From contig CAHIKZ030005641.1 in the NCBI GenBank assembly GCA_903632075.3, positions 1,905,768-1,969,767 on the forward strand: a stretch of DNA of 64,000 bases, read 5' to 3'. Shown piece after piece: positions 54,435 through 64,000 of the stretch. A program made the translations under genes and the position numbers. Numbering within the stretch: the first letter of the stretch is position 1; the number at the start of each line of letters is the position of its first letter. Source of the stretch: Acanthosepion pharaonis (lineage: Eukaryota; Mollusca; Cephalopoda; Sepiida; Sepiidae). The notes under the pieces are model-generated. The model did not search any database. It was not told where the DNA came from and saw nothing but the letters and a program-made list of their open reading frames with translations.

Positions 54435-54745
54435 CTGATCAGTACATAGATGGGTGACCACTTTGGAATACCAAGTTCTGTAAGCTTAGATGTATGGGTT
54501 ATGTAATGGAAAATAGCTTTTTATGATTGTTAATTGGAAAGTTGAGTTCCAGTTGGGTTTGTTGCATGTCAATATGTCTGGGAAATGTGTGAATCCACCT
54601 CTTCTCCCCGCCCCATTATAGGTTAATTACTAAGACTAAATTATTATCTCAAAAAAAAATTCTTAGAAAATCTAAAAATATTTTTTAGCTTTAAAAAACC
54701 CACAATGGTTTGGTATGCCATAGAAACCAAATCGAACAAACTGTG
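54435..54745 (+). mobile_element. 5S/tRNA chimeric SINE, nearly complete
   Basis: A 5S-like CTGATCAGTACATAGATGGG, GACCACTTTGGAATACC and GTTCTGTAAGC are followed by a tRNA-like GGGTTATGTAATGGAAAATA and B box GTTGAGTTCCAGTTGG. The body (TGGGAAATGTGTGAATCCAC) and uninterrupted tail (AGGTTAATTACTAAGACTAA, ATTATTATCTC, TTAGCTTTAAAAAACCC) follow. It is a useful unbroken reference for the split copies. Confidence 0.75.
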
Positions 54746-55292
54746 GCGAAAAAAATTATCTTTCCCAAAAGTCATGGTAATTTGCATATATTAAAGGAAA
54801 GAACATGGAGAAGCATAATTGCCTACATTGTGAAAAGACATTAAGAAAAAAGAATATTGAACTTGATACAATCATAACTGTAAGATGAAATTGACAAGGC
54901 ACCCAACTTGAAATATATTTGCTTGTTCATGTAACACAAAATATTAGACTTCAGTAGCATGTAAAGAATCGATCAGCTCTAGAAAGAAAACTTGTGGAGT
55001 TCTTTTAAATGTTTGTTTATAGTCATCTTGGTTATTCCATGGCTTCTTAAAAATTTACAAAGTTCCTTAAAAATTAAATTTTAAATAAGAATTTAAACAT
55101 TGTTGCAAACATTAAAGACTAATGCCTGTATACACGTGACGTCTACACAACCAATAAAAACAAAACCCTAGAATTTAAAAATTGAAATATAACTCTGAAT
55201 CATTGCACTGCCAACATTTCTGATGAAGCTAAATAAATAAATAAACATGTCAATTTTATGAAGATTTTTCTACTTGTTCCATATTTAATCAT
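54746..55292. other. Non-coding DNA
   Basis: Nothing recognised. AACATGGAGAAGCATAATTG CCTACAT near 54807 may be a degenerate LINE B end. Confidence 0.35.
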
Positions 55293-55769
55293 TGTGACGG
55301 ACATGAGACAGAACCTGAGACGGGCACAACTGGTCGCGACTTGCCTTGTCCCCGCCAAAAAAGAGCCCGTATTTGCTTAGCATGTAAAGCTACTGCAGTT
55401 GAAATGAGGGAGAGAAAAAAACACTTACCGCTCTGCCGTAATCCATCCTCGGCCAGATGACGTAAAAGAATGAGCGGGTACTGGCATCGCATTTTTATGC
55501 AATAACGATGCAATGCATTATGGGACATGGACGCAATGAATTATGGGATCACATGAAGACGCAAGGGATTATGGGTACATGAATAACTATAAAAACAACT
55601 ACTTTTTTCCGAGTCGAGGAGTTCTTCGAGGGACGTTCACGGTTGACGTCAAGAACGGGCAGTTGGTGTGATTTGGAGACAGAACTCAAGAAGGAACGAC
55701 TCAAGGTTGAAATACCAGCTGGGAGAGCTTGAATTTACTCGCTGGTTACTGTTTTCTTCATTCGCCTCA
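55293..55769 (-). mobile_element. Solo LTR, family 2, copy 2
   Basis: 477 bp with TGTGACGG at the left and CGCCTCA at the right on the + strand, flanked by ATCAT at 55288-55292 and 55770-55774. It is the inverted relative of 30749-31222, with matching TATA-like and CCCATAAT-type motif cluster (55515-55580) and splice-donor-like GCGGTAAGTG (about 55424-55434, minus strand). It also has a CRE-like TGACGTAA (about 55458). A 79-codon frame inside is incidental. No internal retroelement genes adjoin. Confidence 0.85.
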
Positions 55770-56279
55770 ATCATACAGTTCTTTTTAAACATTTAAATCA
55801 TCCAGCAAACCAGCACTGAACTTATGAAAGTTTCTCAAATTAAAGTCATAATTTTCTGCAATCAGTTCAACATTTTTCATTGCAGTGAAAATATATATAA
55901 ATATGAAAAATATTGTAAAATGTGTGTTAATGATATTAACATGCTCAATGTAAAATTACAGAACTAAAATTTATACTATTCATATTAAATAAATATTTTT
56001 TCCCCTCACCATTTTTGACAACTCTGAGTTTTCAATCAGTACCTAAAGATTGCTGCATGCATGAAACTCAGTCATACCAAACAGTGAGAAAGAAAAAAAG
56101 AAGTATATTTATTATTATTATTATTATTTATAATATATATATAGATAGGTAGTTCACTTATCAATATGTGTTGAAAAAAGATGTGTACTATTTTATTGTA
56201 ATTATTAATAATTATTATTGCATTATCTCTTGATATTAAGCACTTTCTTTATAACAATTCATCCAATTGAGTCTTCTAG
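55770..56279. other. AT-rich non-coding DNA
   Basis: A (TTA)n run is at about 56108-56128. No gene recognised. Confidence 0.4.
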
Positions 56280-56825
56280 ATGGATGTCATACATGTTGCC
56301 AAACTCATTGATAAATATCTAAACTGTCAACTGTATATGGCCCCTTTCTCAGACAAATTGTCCAACACTCACTGTAATACAAGACACATATTATATAACA
56401 GTTCAGTACTCTTTTCCTTGCTTCTTGTGAAATTTTTAAATTTCTTAGTACTCTGCTTAGCTTTTGGAATGTCTCTTTGGTTATGCCAATATTACTTTGG
56501 ATTTCAGTGTTATACTTTCCATCCTCTGTTAAAACAATTCCCAGCCACTTTTCACTTTAGGCTTATCCTTTTGCTAACAACTATGCATTCTCTCTTCTTG
56601 AAGTTGATCCTTAATCCATTCTTACTTTCCTTCATAATCTGCTGTTGGAGTTTTTATAGTTTTCTTTCTGTGTCTGCTATCAACACTGTGTCATCTGCAT
56701 GACTCATGTTGTTAAGATTGTGGCCGACAATAAGTAATCATGGTATGACTTCTAGTTCTCTCAGAATTGCCTCACTGTATAGGTTAAATAAATCTGGTTA
56801 GAAAACATTCTTGTCTTACAACCTT
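56280..56825 (-). pseudogene. LINE family B, RT C-terminal fragment
   Basis: In reverse it carries a HADDTVLIAD-like catalytic box (about 56675-56705), then the segment matching 52.26-52.47 kb and the C-terminal region up to about 56340. Truncated on both sides. Confidence 0.68.
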
Positions 56826-57789
56826 TTTCATTTTTGTATATCTGCTGAAATTATTATTATTTGCTTTGAATGTGTTTCTTCCAGAATTACCCAAATAGAT
56901 TGTATTTTTGGCAATATAAAGTATTTATTATTGTTGTATAAGAATTTAAATTCTAAATTTATTACTAGATTTGAGTAAAGCATTGCTATTTGGGTATGAG
57001 AGAAGGAATCATGAGAAATGGAGTGATTAAGATTCCTGACCAACAAGGCTTAGAGAGAAATGTTTAAGCCTTGCAGTTCTCAGGGATCTTATGCTCTTAA
57101 TATTGAGCATGTTCATCCAGCCGTTCTAGAATCTTCCTATTTTTGTTTTTTTATTAACTGACCAACCTTACTTATGTCATTGAGTCGGTCTATTTATAAC
57201 CTTCCACTGATAGTCTCATCACTTGATGCTGATAATAACAGTAATAATGAAATAACTCTTTCACTCTGTTGTCATCTATTCTACATGAATTTCGTTTCTG
57301 TCTTTTGATTTGTTATTTTAAAGTCGGTCAGTGGGCAGAAGAAAAACACACTTATACAAAAGAGGGTGAGAAGAACTGTCAAGAAAGAAGAAAGAAAGAC
57401 ATTTTGTTTCTGTTTCTAAGTCACTGTTAATAATCATGCAAGTAGAAAGAAAAGGATTCCCAACTTTGTTGTCAATGTTCATAGGTAGTGGCAGCCTAAG
57501 GAGGCGTGGATAACTTAGTCTGTTCATTTATGTACTTAGATAATAGGTAAATTAAAATCTGTTAAAAAACGCCCCCCCTTCTTACAACCTTAGAATGTTT
57601 CCATACTTATCTCTCTAAATTAAAAAGATATATTGCCATCATTAAACTATTTCTTTTTTGTAAAGGAAAGACACTGACGTACCAATCAAACAACAATCAA
57701 AAATTTATGTGGATTTAACTTGGCTAAACTAGTTGTTGATTTCAGTGCTGTAATTGGTAAAGTGATCTTCATTTCCAGAAGACAAATTA
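56826..57789. other. Non-coding DNA
   Basis: No gene or repeat recognised. A homopolymer C-run lies at about 57571-57579. Confidence 0.4.
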
Positions 57790-58503
57790 CCGTATTTGAT
57801 GGCATATAAGGTGCACTTTTTTTTTTTACTAAAAATATCTTTTTAAATTCCCATGCATCTTATATGCCATATGTAGGTTTAAAATTCCCAATAGTCGGCT
57901 GAAATTAGTTATCTGGCAATTCTTGTTAGCTTAGACTTAAACATGAAGGAGCAATGAAACATGTGGATGGCAATGCATGATCACAACCTTACACTTAGAG
58001 GAAGAATAAAAAGATCCAGCATTGCACAAGTCTGTGAATGGGTAAAGCAAGCATGGGATAATATTAGATCAGAAATTGTGAAATCTTTTAAAAAGTGTGA
58101 CATTAGCAATGCTCTCAATGGAACGTGAAGATGACGTATTATTTAACGACTATGATAGTAGTATTGAAAATGAGTATCAGAGTTTTGATACTTAAGGCTA
58201 CTTAATTTTATGGATTTGAAGATGAATAAAATTTTAATGGTAACTGTACTGTTTTGCTCAATTGTAATAGTTGCGTGATTTTTATTCTGTTTTCTTACCT
58301 TTGGATATAATAAAGTTTTTATAGGCTATGTTTTTTTTCCTATTATTTTTTGTTTAATTGTAATCATGGTTTGTTTAACCAAAATAATACCTCATAAATA
58401 TAGCTTAGGCTGTACCATTTACTAATAATTTTACTAATTACTAATTTTTTTCTTGATTTGCCCTGCTGAAATTGGGATGCATCTTATATGCTATTAAATA
58501 CAG
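57790..58503 (+). mobile_element. pogo-like DNA transposon, internally deleted
   Basis: The left end CCGTATTTGATGGCATATAAG and right end (inverted) CTGTATTTAATAGCATATAAG are terminal inverted repeats, flanked by TA on both sides (57788-57789 and 58504-58505). Inside, a frame from 57961 reads HDHNLTLRGRIKRSSIAQVC, EWVKQAWDNIRSEIVKSFKK and CDISNALNGT, the C-terminal part of a pogo/Tigger-type (DDE) transposase. A frameshift leads to EDDVLFNDYDSS and a stop at 58194. The DNA-binding and most of the catalytic domain are missing. Confidence 0.8.
57961..58194 (+). pseudogene. pogo-like transposase C-terminal remnant
   Basis: See the enclosing element. WVKQAW...I...I..SFKKC.ISNAL.G is the diagnostic pattern of this family's C-terminus, and an acidic tail follows after a one-base shift. 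A single frameshift and no internal stop before it suggest modest age. Confidence 0.7.
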
Positions 58504-58569
58504 TATGAAAATTTTATCAAAGTTTTTATTTTCAAAAGTGCTTCCCAAACTTTTTAGAATCAATATTTA

Positions 58570-58750
58570 AGTTCATCAGAACAATTATCATGAAAGTATC
58601 TATAAAAAACGCCACAGGGAAGCTATGTTATGGCAGTGAGAAAAGGACTGTACCTGAAATGTCAGGTCAGGACCAATAACATTGCAATTTCTTCTTTAGA
58701 TTTTATCAAGAATCTCTAAATATATAGCAGGAGCACCAGGCCAGATATTT
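58570..58750 (-). mobile_element. LINE family A fragment
   Basis: TTCATCAGAACAATTATCAT, AAAAACGCCACAGGGAAGC and ATATATAGCAGGAGCACCAGG match 26.87-27.02 and 30.47-30.64 kb in reverse. Confidence 0.6.
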
Positions 58751-59185
58751 ATTTTACTTACATCGTATTTACAACTATTAATAAAGTATTTGAATTTTCT
58801 TTTTATTAAGAATATTCATTATTAATTCATCTATAGTTTTTCCTTGAATCTTATCCTTGTTGCTTTTTTTTACTTTTTCCTACGGTGCTCGGATCATTTT
58901 GGCATCCTAAAACCTGGAAGTATATATTTAGGTAGCATAACTGTTATTGATGTATAAAGAGGAATCGGTAAACAGAGTTCAAGTTTTTTTCAGAAAAGAA
59001 ATAATATCAAAATAAAGGAATGCAAGAATTTAAAAAATAACAAAATTTATACAAGAAACATATTCAAAATTCATGAATATAAAGATCAAATGAAATTTCC
59101 CTGTGATTATAGTCGTATCTTCTTGGAGGATCAAAATTTATGTCTCATCACAATAAAGGCAGCAAAAGAAGATGAGCCAGAAAGA
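58751..59185. other. Non-coding DNA
   Basis: Nothing recognised. Confidence 0.35.
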
Positions 59186-59189
59186 AATG

Positions 59190-59470
59190 TCAGAGTAATG
59201 GATTGCAGTTCAGATTGAGGAATTGGAGAGCCTAGTTCAAATTCCAGTCAAGTTCATTACATTCACTTACATGCTAATATCCTTGGAAAAGGTATGGATC
59301 CAACTCTTCTCCACCCCAAGCTATGGGTGAATATAAGGACAGACTGGGTTATATAGCCTTGGCTTCCAACCAGTTTACAAGAAGGAAAACTCTGAATTCA
59401 AAACTGTATGTAGCCCTTGCAAAGCACATACTATGCAGCTAAGGAAAAGATCATTTGCATTGACTCAATG
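59190..59470 (+). mobile_element. tRNA-type SINE with alternative tail
   Basis: GTAATGGATTGCAGTTCAGA, the B box (CTAGTTCAAATTCCAG), CTAATATCCTTGGAAAAGG, then the tail GACTGGGTTATATAGCCTTGG, CAACCAGTTTACAAG and AACTCTGAATTCAAAAC. Confidence 0.68.
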
Positions 59471-59559
59471 AGCCTGACTACAATTGACTCCTTTTATTCA
59501 AAATCAGCTCTTTATTTTTGCATGATGTGGAAAAAAAGCCTTTCCTTTTTTCCTTTTTT

Positions 59560-59577
59560 TTTTTTTTTTTAAATTTA
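59560..59577. repeat. Poly-T tract
   Basis: A T-run just before a minus-strand LINE end; it may be its poly-A tail in reverse. Confidence 0.6.
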
Positions 59578-59599
59578 ATACTAACCCTCATAAATTGCT

Positions 59600-59945
59600 T
59601 CTTCTATATCCTATGTACCTTCAGAACATAGCTCTCTACAACTTCCTAACCTTTGTGGCTCCTCACAGATTATTTCTCCCTTTGCTATGGATCCTGCCCT
59701 CGTTCCACCATGTATTTGCACAAGTTCATCATGTAAGTGGCTTGCTGCCTTCCCTTATCTTTTTTGCTTTAATATGCCCTGTGAGAATTAAGTTTTCCAG
59801 GCCTTCCTTCTTCATTGTGTGTCCAAGGAATTTCAGTTGTCTATTCCTGATTCTAAGTGTTTCTTTTTTTTTTTCTGTTGTCATTTTCTTTCAAACTTCC
59901 TTGTTCCTTACTCATTCTGTCCATAGAATTTTACTTAACTAAAAA
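59600..59945 (-). pseudogene. LINE family B, 3' fragment
   Basis: CATAGCTCTCTACAACTTCC, TGCACAAGTTCATCATG, TTTCCAGGCCTTCCTTCTTC and TGTGTCCAAGGAATTTC parallel other B copies in reverse. The + strand frame of 115 codons here is its antisense shadow. Confidence 0.62.
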
Positions 59946-60424
59946 GGAAAAAATATCCTGTTTTTTTTATTTTTTATTTTACTGCATGCATTCATTTCAT
60001 TTAATGCTTTAGGCTTGAGTTTCTTTTTTGTTTGTTTGTTCCTTTGTTTTAATTTTGTTGACTGCTGATTGTACAGAATTAGCCATTCCTTCGTAGTTAA
60101 ACTTTGCCGGAAGAGCAAGTGTCTTCTCCGTTTGATCTTTGACATTTTTTTAAGGAGACATTTGTCTAAATACTCGCACACATTATACTTAATTGTGTCT
60201 GAAACTGAGTTGAGCTGTTTATTTCAATTACAACGCATTGGTAAATCAAGTTTTATGAGAGAAATTGCTATATGTAAAGTGACAATGTTAAGCTGTCTAG
60301 TTGTGTGCAAAACAAACAAATAAAAAAAAAAAAAAAAAACAATTATCAGGAGCAAGACATTCTTGTCCAATCAACAATCAGAACATCTGAACTTCCTTTA
60401 TTTTCAATAGGATCTGTTTTATTT
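59946..60424. other. Non-coding DNA
   Basis: Opposed frames of 80 and 84 codons at 59939-60181 and 60069-60323 show no domain. A poly-A is at 60323-60340. Confidence 0.35.
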
Positions 60425-60480
60425 ATTTATTTAATCAATTCACCCCAAGCAACGCATTGAGGATGAGGCAGAGGGAGGGT
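60425..60480 (-). mobile_element. LINE family A 3' terminus scrap
   Basis: TTAATCAATTCACCCCAAGC and AACGCATTGAGGATGAGG are the reverse of the A terminus, mutated. Confidence 0.4.
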
Positions 60481-60539
60481 ATGCTGACAAAATAGGTATT
60501 CATAATTGGGATAAGAATAATATTGTATGAAAAATCTAT

Positions 60540-60705
60540 ATACTTTACCAAGTGTTTCAGAAAGTCGGACTGAAGATAAACCTTTCTAAAGTCAAAATTA
60601 TGATCTGGAATTAGAATGAAAGCAATAATGGCACTTACCCTGAATCCATCTTAAAACAATTCAGGATGTAGATTTAATAAATACCAAACACTTCAAATAC
60701 CTCAG

Positions 60706-60710
<5 letters not shown>
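60540..60710 (+). pseudogene. LINE RT fragment interrupted by another LINE
   Basis: Frames give FHQVFQKVGLKINLSKVKIM-like and FKYLS-like codons (SKVKIM near 60590; KHFKYLS at about 60690-60708). This is the palm-to-thumb region of a non-LTR reverse transcriptase. It stops at the poly-T that ends the LINE A insertion. Confidence 0.5.
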
Positions 60711-60741
<31 letters not shown>

Positions 60742-62525
60742 CTTTTCACCCCAAGCAAGGCAGGAGTGCCACTAGTATGCAAGGGGTGGCAGAGAGTAAT
60801 AGTAAAGAGGCATGAAAGAGGAAAGGATGAAGAGAAGGACAGGGAATAGATCGAGGCATCTGTAGATGTCGATTGACATTGCATTTGATTAGTTGGAGAT
60901 TATAGTTATCAGGGAAGTAAGAGGAAGGGAGTTCCACAAACAGGAAGTGCAAACATGAAGCTATTGGAGTAGAAGAGACGCCTACATTTAACCATTTTGA
61001 AAGTGAAAGGGTGGGACTGAGATGCCAACCTAGTGGCACATTTAAATTCATGCAGTTTGAGAACTAGCAAAAGTAGCTCGTCAGAGTATTTACCATGAAA
61101 GTATTTCTAGAAAAGACAGAGGGAGGTGACGGCATGTCTGTAAGAGAGTGACTATAAATGAAATGCTAGATCAGGGCCAACCACATTACATATCCGTCAC
61201 TGGATTTTGTCAAGGACCTTAAGATGAACAGCAGGGGCTCCAGACCATATATGACAGCAATATTCTATGCAAGGGTGAATGGTTGATTTATAGATTTGAA
61301 GGATGGAGTCGGGTGAGAAAAGTTTCTTGAGTGTCACGGAGAACCAACTTTCCTTGCATAGATGAAGCTATTGATTCAATATCAATGTTTCATCTCAGGT
61401 CAGCCGACAATGTGAAACCAAGTAGTCGCAAAGATGTGCTCTCATGGAGTTGAGCATCAGACATTCTAATGGGAGGCAGGATGAGGATTCTTTAGGTGGG
61501 TAATAGAGAACAGTTTTGTTTTTGTGACATTAAAGTTAACCAGCCATTTCCTGCCCCAGTCAACAACTGATTGGAAGTCCTTTTCGAGACCAATGACCAG
61601 GTTAGTTTTGTCAGCAATACCAGATTTGCTATTTAGGTGGGAGTAAATAATAGTGCCGTCTACATAGATGCCTGGGAACTGATGATATCAGGGAGATCAT
61701 TAATGAAGATCAGAAACAGTGTAGGACCTAGGATAGAGCCTTAGGGAACACCTGTGTTTGTGAGAAAGAAACTGGAAGAGAATCCATTCAGGACGACCTT
61801 CATTACATGGTTTGACAGGAATGATTGTGTTAAGTCAAATAATCATCCTGAAATAGTGTATCCCTTAAGGTTATGAAGAAGGCCATCAAATGATTTAGAG
61901 ATATCTAGAGCCACTGCATAAGGTTCTCCGTTATTGTGAAGTGCTTGGTAAACAAATTCAGTTATGGCTGTGAGAGCGTAGCTGTAGATCAGGCAAAGTA
62001 GAAACCATATTGCTTGTCAGAGAGCAGATCATGGAATATAAGGTGCTCAACCACTTCAGCGTTGATTAAAGCTTCAAAGACATTGCCAAAGAGTAGTAGG
62101 AGACTGATAGGATGGTAGTTAAATGGGTCAGAATGGTTGCCAGAGTACTTAAAGACAGGGACAACAGATGAAGACTTCCAACAGGATGGAAAGCAGGAGT
62201 TGTTGAGGCAGTAGTTGCATAGTTTGGAGAGGACAGGAGCCAGTTCAGGAGCACATTTCTCCAGGACAATGGCTGGTATCCCATCCCTACTGTTAGCCTT
62301 ATGGGAGTTTAATTTAGAGATGATGCCCAATACCAATGGGTGGTTATGTGCAACTCACTCAACAGAGCCACAGTTCTAGGGGGGAAATCTGGTGTGGGTA
62401 CACCAGACGAGTCGAGCATTGAATTGGATGAGAATTTCCAAGCAAAGCACTTAGCCTTATCAGCTGAGGAAATGGGTCGGTTCTAACAAATTTAGTAAAG
62501 GAGATAGGGAAATTGAAAAAAGATT
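60711..62525 (-). pseudogene. LINE family A (jockey/CR1-like), longest copy, with poly-A tail
   Basis: Poly-T at 60711-60738 is the reversed tail. The terminus (CTTTTCACCCCAAGCAAGGC) is at 60743. C-terminal frame 60746-61051 and RT frame 61989-62336 carry LNSHKANSRDGIPAIVLEKC, ELAPVLSKLCNYCLNNSCFP, PVFKYSGNHSDPFNYHPISL and FGNVFEALINAEVVEHL. The last blocks are RT motifs 1-2, with NYRPISL altered to NYHPISL. It extends upstream to about 62525, then is truncated. Frameshifts occur in the middle third, and the endonuclease domain is absent. Confidence 0.82.
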
Positions 62526-62689
62526 AGGCTGCATAAAAGTTAATTTCACCTAACACCATTTCTAGAGAGCCAAAACATTAACATAAAAACTTAAAACATG
62601 TTCTTAAATAGCTTTGTTAGAATAAGGCTTTGATATGGATACTGTGCATGGCACCAAACTTGTTTAGAAATATCTAAACTTTCAACTGC
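62526..62689. other. Non-coding DNA
   Basis: Nothing recognised. Confidence 0.3.
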
Positions 62690-63128
62690 ATAGAACTTCT
62701 TTCTAAGATCTATGGCTAAAAGTATCTTTGAGTGAATGAAACCTGTAGGTCTTAGTGAGGACTATCATTCTTCTAAAGCTTTTGGACTGGTGCTAGAAAA
62801 TTGTAAAGAACTGTACCAAATAACAGAAACCTCATTTGAAGATTTTTAACAGCATCAGCAACTAAAATGGATATCATGTGTAACTCAAAGAGAAAAATGA
62901 TATCATAAAGATGTTGACATTCCATACTATTCCAAACAAAAGGTTAGGAAGGAAATCGCCATCACTGCTGGAAAGTACAATAACAATTACTGGACTTGGG
63001 AATCCTATTTTCATTAAAAATTGTTGCAGTAGAAAGATTTTATAAATTTCACCCAAAAGTAGCACTTGCAGCTTGGTTAATGAATAATGAATGTTTCCTT
63101 ATAAGGAAACAGCTAGATATAACCATTA
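62690..63128 (-). repeat. Repeat family P, inverted copy
   Basis: In reverse it follows the 45.94-46.35 kb order: palindrome GTTTCCTTATAAGGAAAC at 63093-63110, then AAATTTATAAAATCTTTCT, GTTATTGTACTTTCCAGCAG, GATATCCATTTTAGTTGC, TTATTTGGTACAG, and an ACTCAAAGATAC end near 62730. The 63-codon frame here is incidental. Confidence 0.7.
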
Positions 63129-63154
63129 CCATGCAACTTCACGTTCTTATCTAA

Positions 63155-63270
63155 CAGTAGTTCCATTTTTCAAAACAGCCTGTGAAATCCTCTTTTGGAA
63201 TCAACAGCAGCTGCCTCATTGCATTCTCCTTAATCTCGACCATGTTATTTAAGTTATATGTTGATTTTAG
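63155..63270 (-). pseudogene. mariner-like transposase C-terminal scrap
   Basis: The 97-codon minus-strand frame ends VEIKENAMRQLLLIPKEDF, TGCFEKWNYC. This is the pattern (IPKEDF..CFEKW) found near the C-terminus of mariner-type transposases. Only about 40 codons are convincing; the upstream part (FFSKLKSTYN) may preserve the FPRLKS region. Confidence 0.55.
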
Positions 63271-64000
63271 CTTTGAGAAAAACCCAGAAATCACAGGGAA
63301 ACAAATTTGAACTGAAAGGCCTGTTCCCCCATCCTCTAGAGTTAATAAAAAAAAATCCTTTTGTTCAGCAGTCATTGTGAATCCGACGATCACATGGTAC
63401 CAAAGCTCACTGTCTGGAGTTTCACTGCTGACACAGAAAAGCATTTACGGCGCTATTTACACTTTCGCCCAATATATTCCTGTCATTCAGCAATAGGTTG
63501 CCCCAGGTACAACAGTCTGAAAACAGTTCTGTTTGTTATTGTTAATTATAATACTTAAATTAAAATATAAATCTCGAAAAGCAAAAATAAAATCGATGCT
63601 TGTGTAACCCTACCCTAACGAACGGGGATGGAGTTTGGTTGCATCAAAGCAGCTCAACTGATTCCAGAGATATACAAAATGTCGTTTCGAAGATACTTTG
63701 TGTGTAGTGTGTGTATAATACATAAAGTATGTTTATTTATAACTAAGAGAAAATTGTTCGCAGTGAGAAATAGTGTACTGTAATCAAAAATATCTTTGTT
63801 GTAAATGAATGTCCATGTTGAAAGAAAAGTTAGTGTCTTGAATAAGCAAAAGCTCAAGACAACGAGTGACGGAGTTTAGAAGCAGAAATCAATAATGAAG
63901 TTGTATTATTTTTTTTTTCTTTATTATTACTGAAAATTGCAATGAGTTGACAGGTGAAAATAAATCCCCGTCGTATTAATTTATTATTTTTATGTACAAA
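63271..64000. other. Non-coding DNA
   Basis: No gene recognised to the end of the window. Frames at 63361-63558 and 63654-63857 have no domains. Confidence 0.4.

Noticed and set aside
59595..59942. 115-codon + strand hydrophobic frame
   Set aside because: It is the antisense of a LINE B 3' fragment; T-rich antisense gives Phe/Leu-rich frames.

Overview
The window looks like gene-poor, repeat-saturated DNA from a lophotrochozoan animal, most likely a coleoid cephalopod of the octopus type. The base is AT-rich, with long (TA)n and (AC)n tracts. Nearly everything recognisable is old transposon debris: two or three non-LTR retrotransposon (LINE) families, tRNA- and 5S-rRNA-derived SINEs, Helitrons, mariner- and pogo-like DNA transposons, a Penelope-like element, solo LTRs and copia-like scraps. 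The species call is inference; no host marker gene settles it. There are no bacterial genes, rRNA operons or CRISPR arrays.

One host coding exon is well supported, at 9249-9860 on the + strand. It is 612 nt, has clean splice sites and phase 1 at both ends, and encodes a proline- and serine-rich segment with an LPSYEEL motif. A weak 64-nt hydrophobic exon candidate at 5457-5520 is phase-compatible with it. The left part of the window would then be introns of one + strand gene. No other host exon was found.

Layout. 1-2.5 kb: microsatellites and 5S/tRNA chimeric SINEs. 2.63-4.36 kb: a Helitron, minus strand, that carries about 900 bp of foreign flank and sits inside a SINE. 4.8-8.8 kb: LINE ends, an inverted repeat family and mariner-type ends. 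9.2-9.9 kb: the host exon. 10.6-14.2 kb: a 3.6-kb fold-back structure with 1.2-kb inverted arms and a Penelope-like GIY-YIG pseudogene in its loop. 17-20.9 kb: LINEs and a dead mariner-like transposon. 21.5-23.1 kb: the inverted partner of the 2.6-4.4 kb Helitron segment. 23.7-26.2 kb: an unclassified palindrome-bearing repeat and fold-back tRNA-like repeats. 26.5-28.2 kb: a LINE carrying a nested solo LTR. 30.2-31.5 kb: an inverted repeat around a LINE and a second solo LTR. 33.8-36.1 kb: nested SINE and LINE pieces. 39-41.5 kb: a LINE tail and copia-like integrase and RNase H scraps. 45.5-54.7 kb: many LINE tails, SINEs and a second palindrome repeat locus. 55.3-55.8 kb: a third solo LTR, related to the second. 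57.8-58.5 kb: a pogo-like element. 60.4-63.3 kb: a long LINE, a third palindrome repeat and a mariner transposase tail.

The mobile genes are all broken and do not form a working pathway. Their nesting gives relative ages: a SINE older than the Helitron, a LINE older than a solo LTR, a SINE older than a LINE. Inverted copies on either side of the exon, and the fold-back just downstream of it, would form long double-stranded RNA if the region is transcribed.
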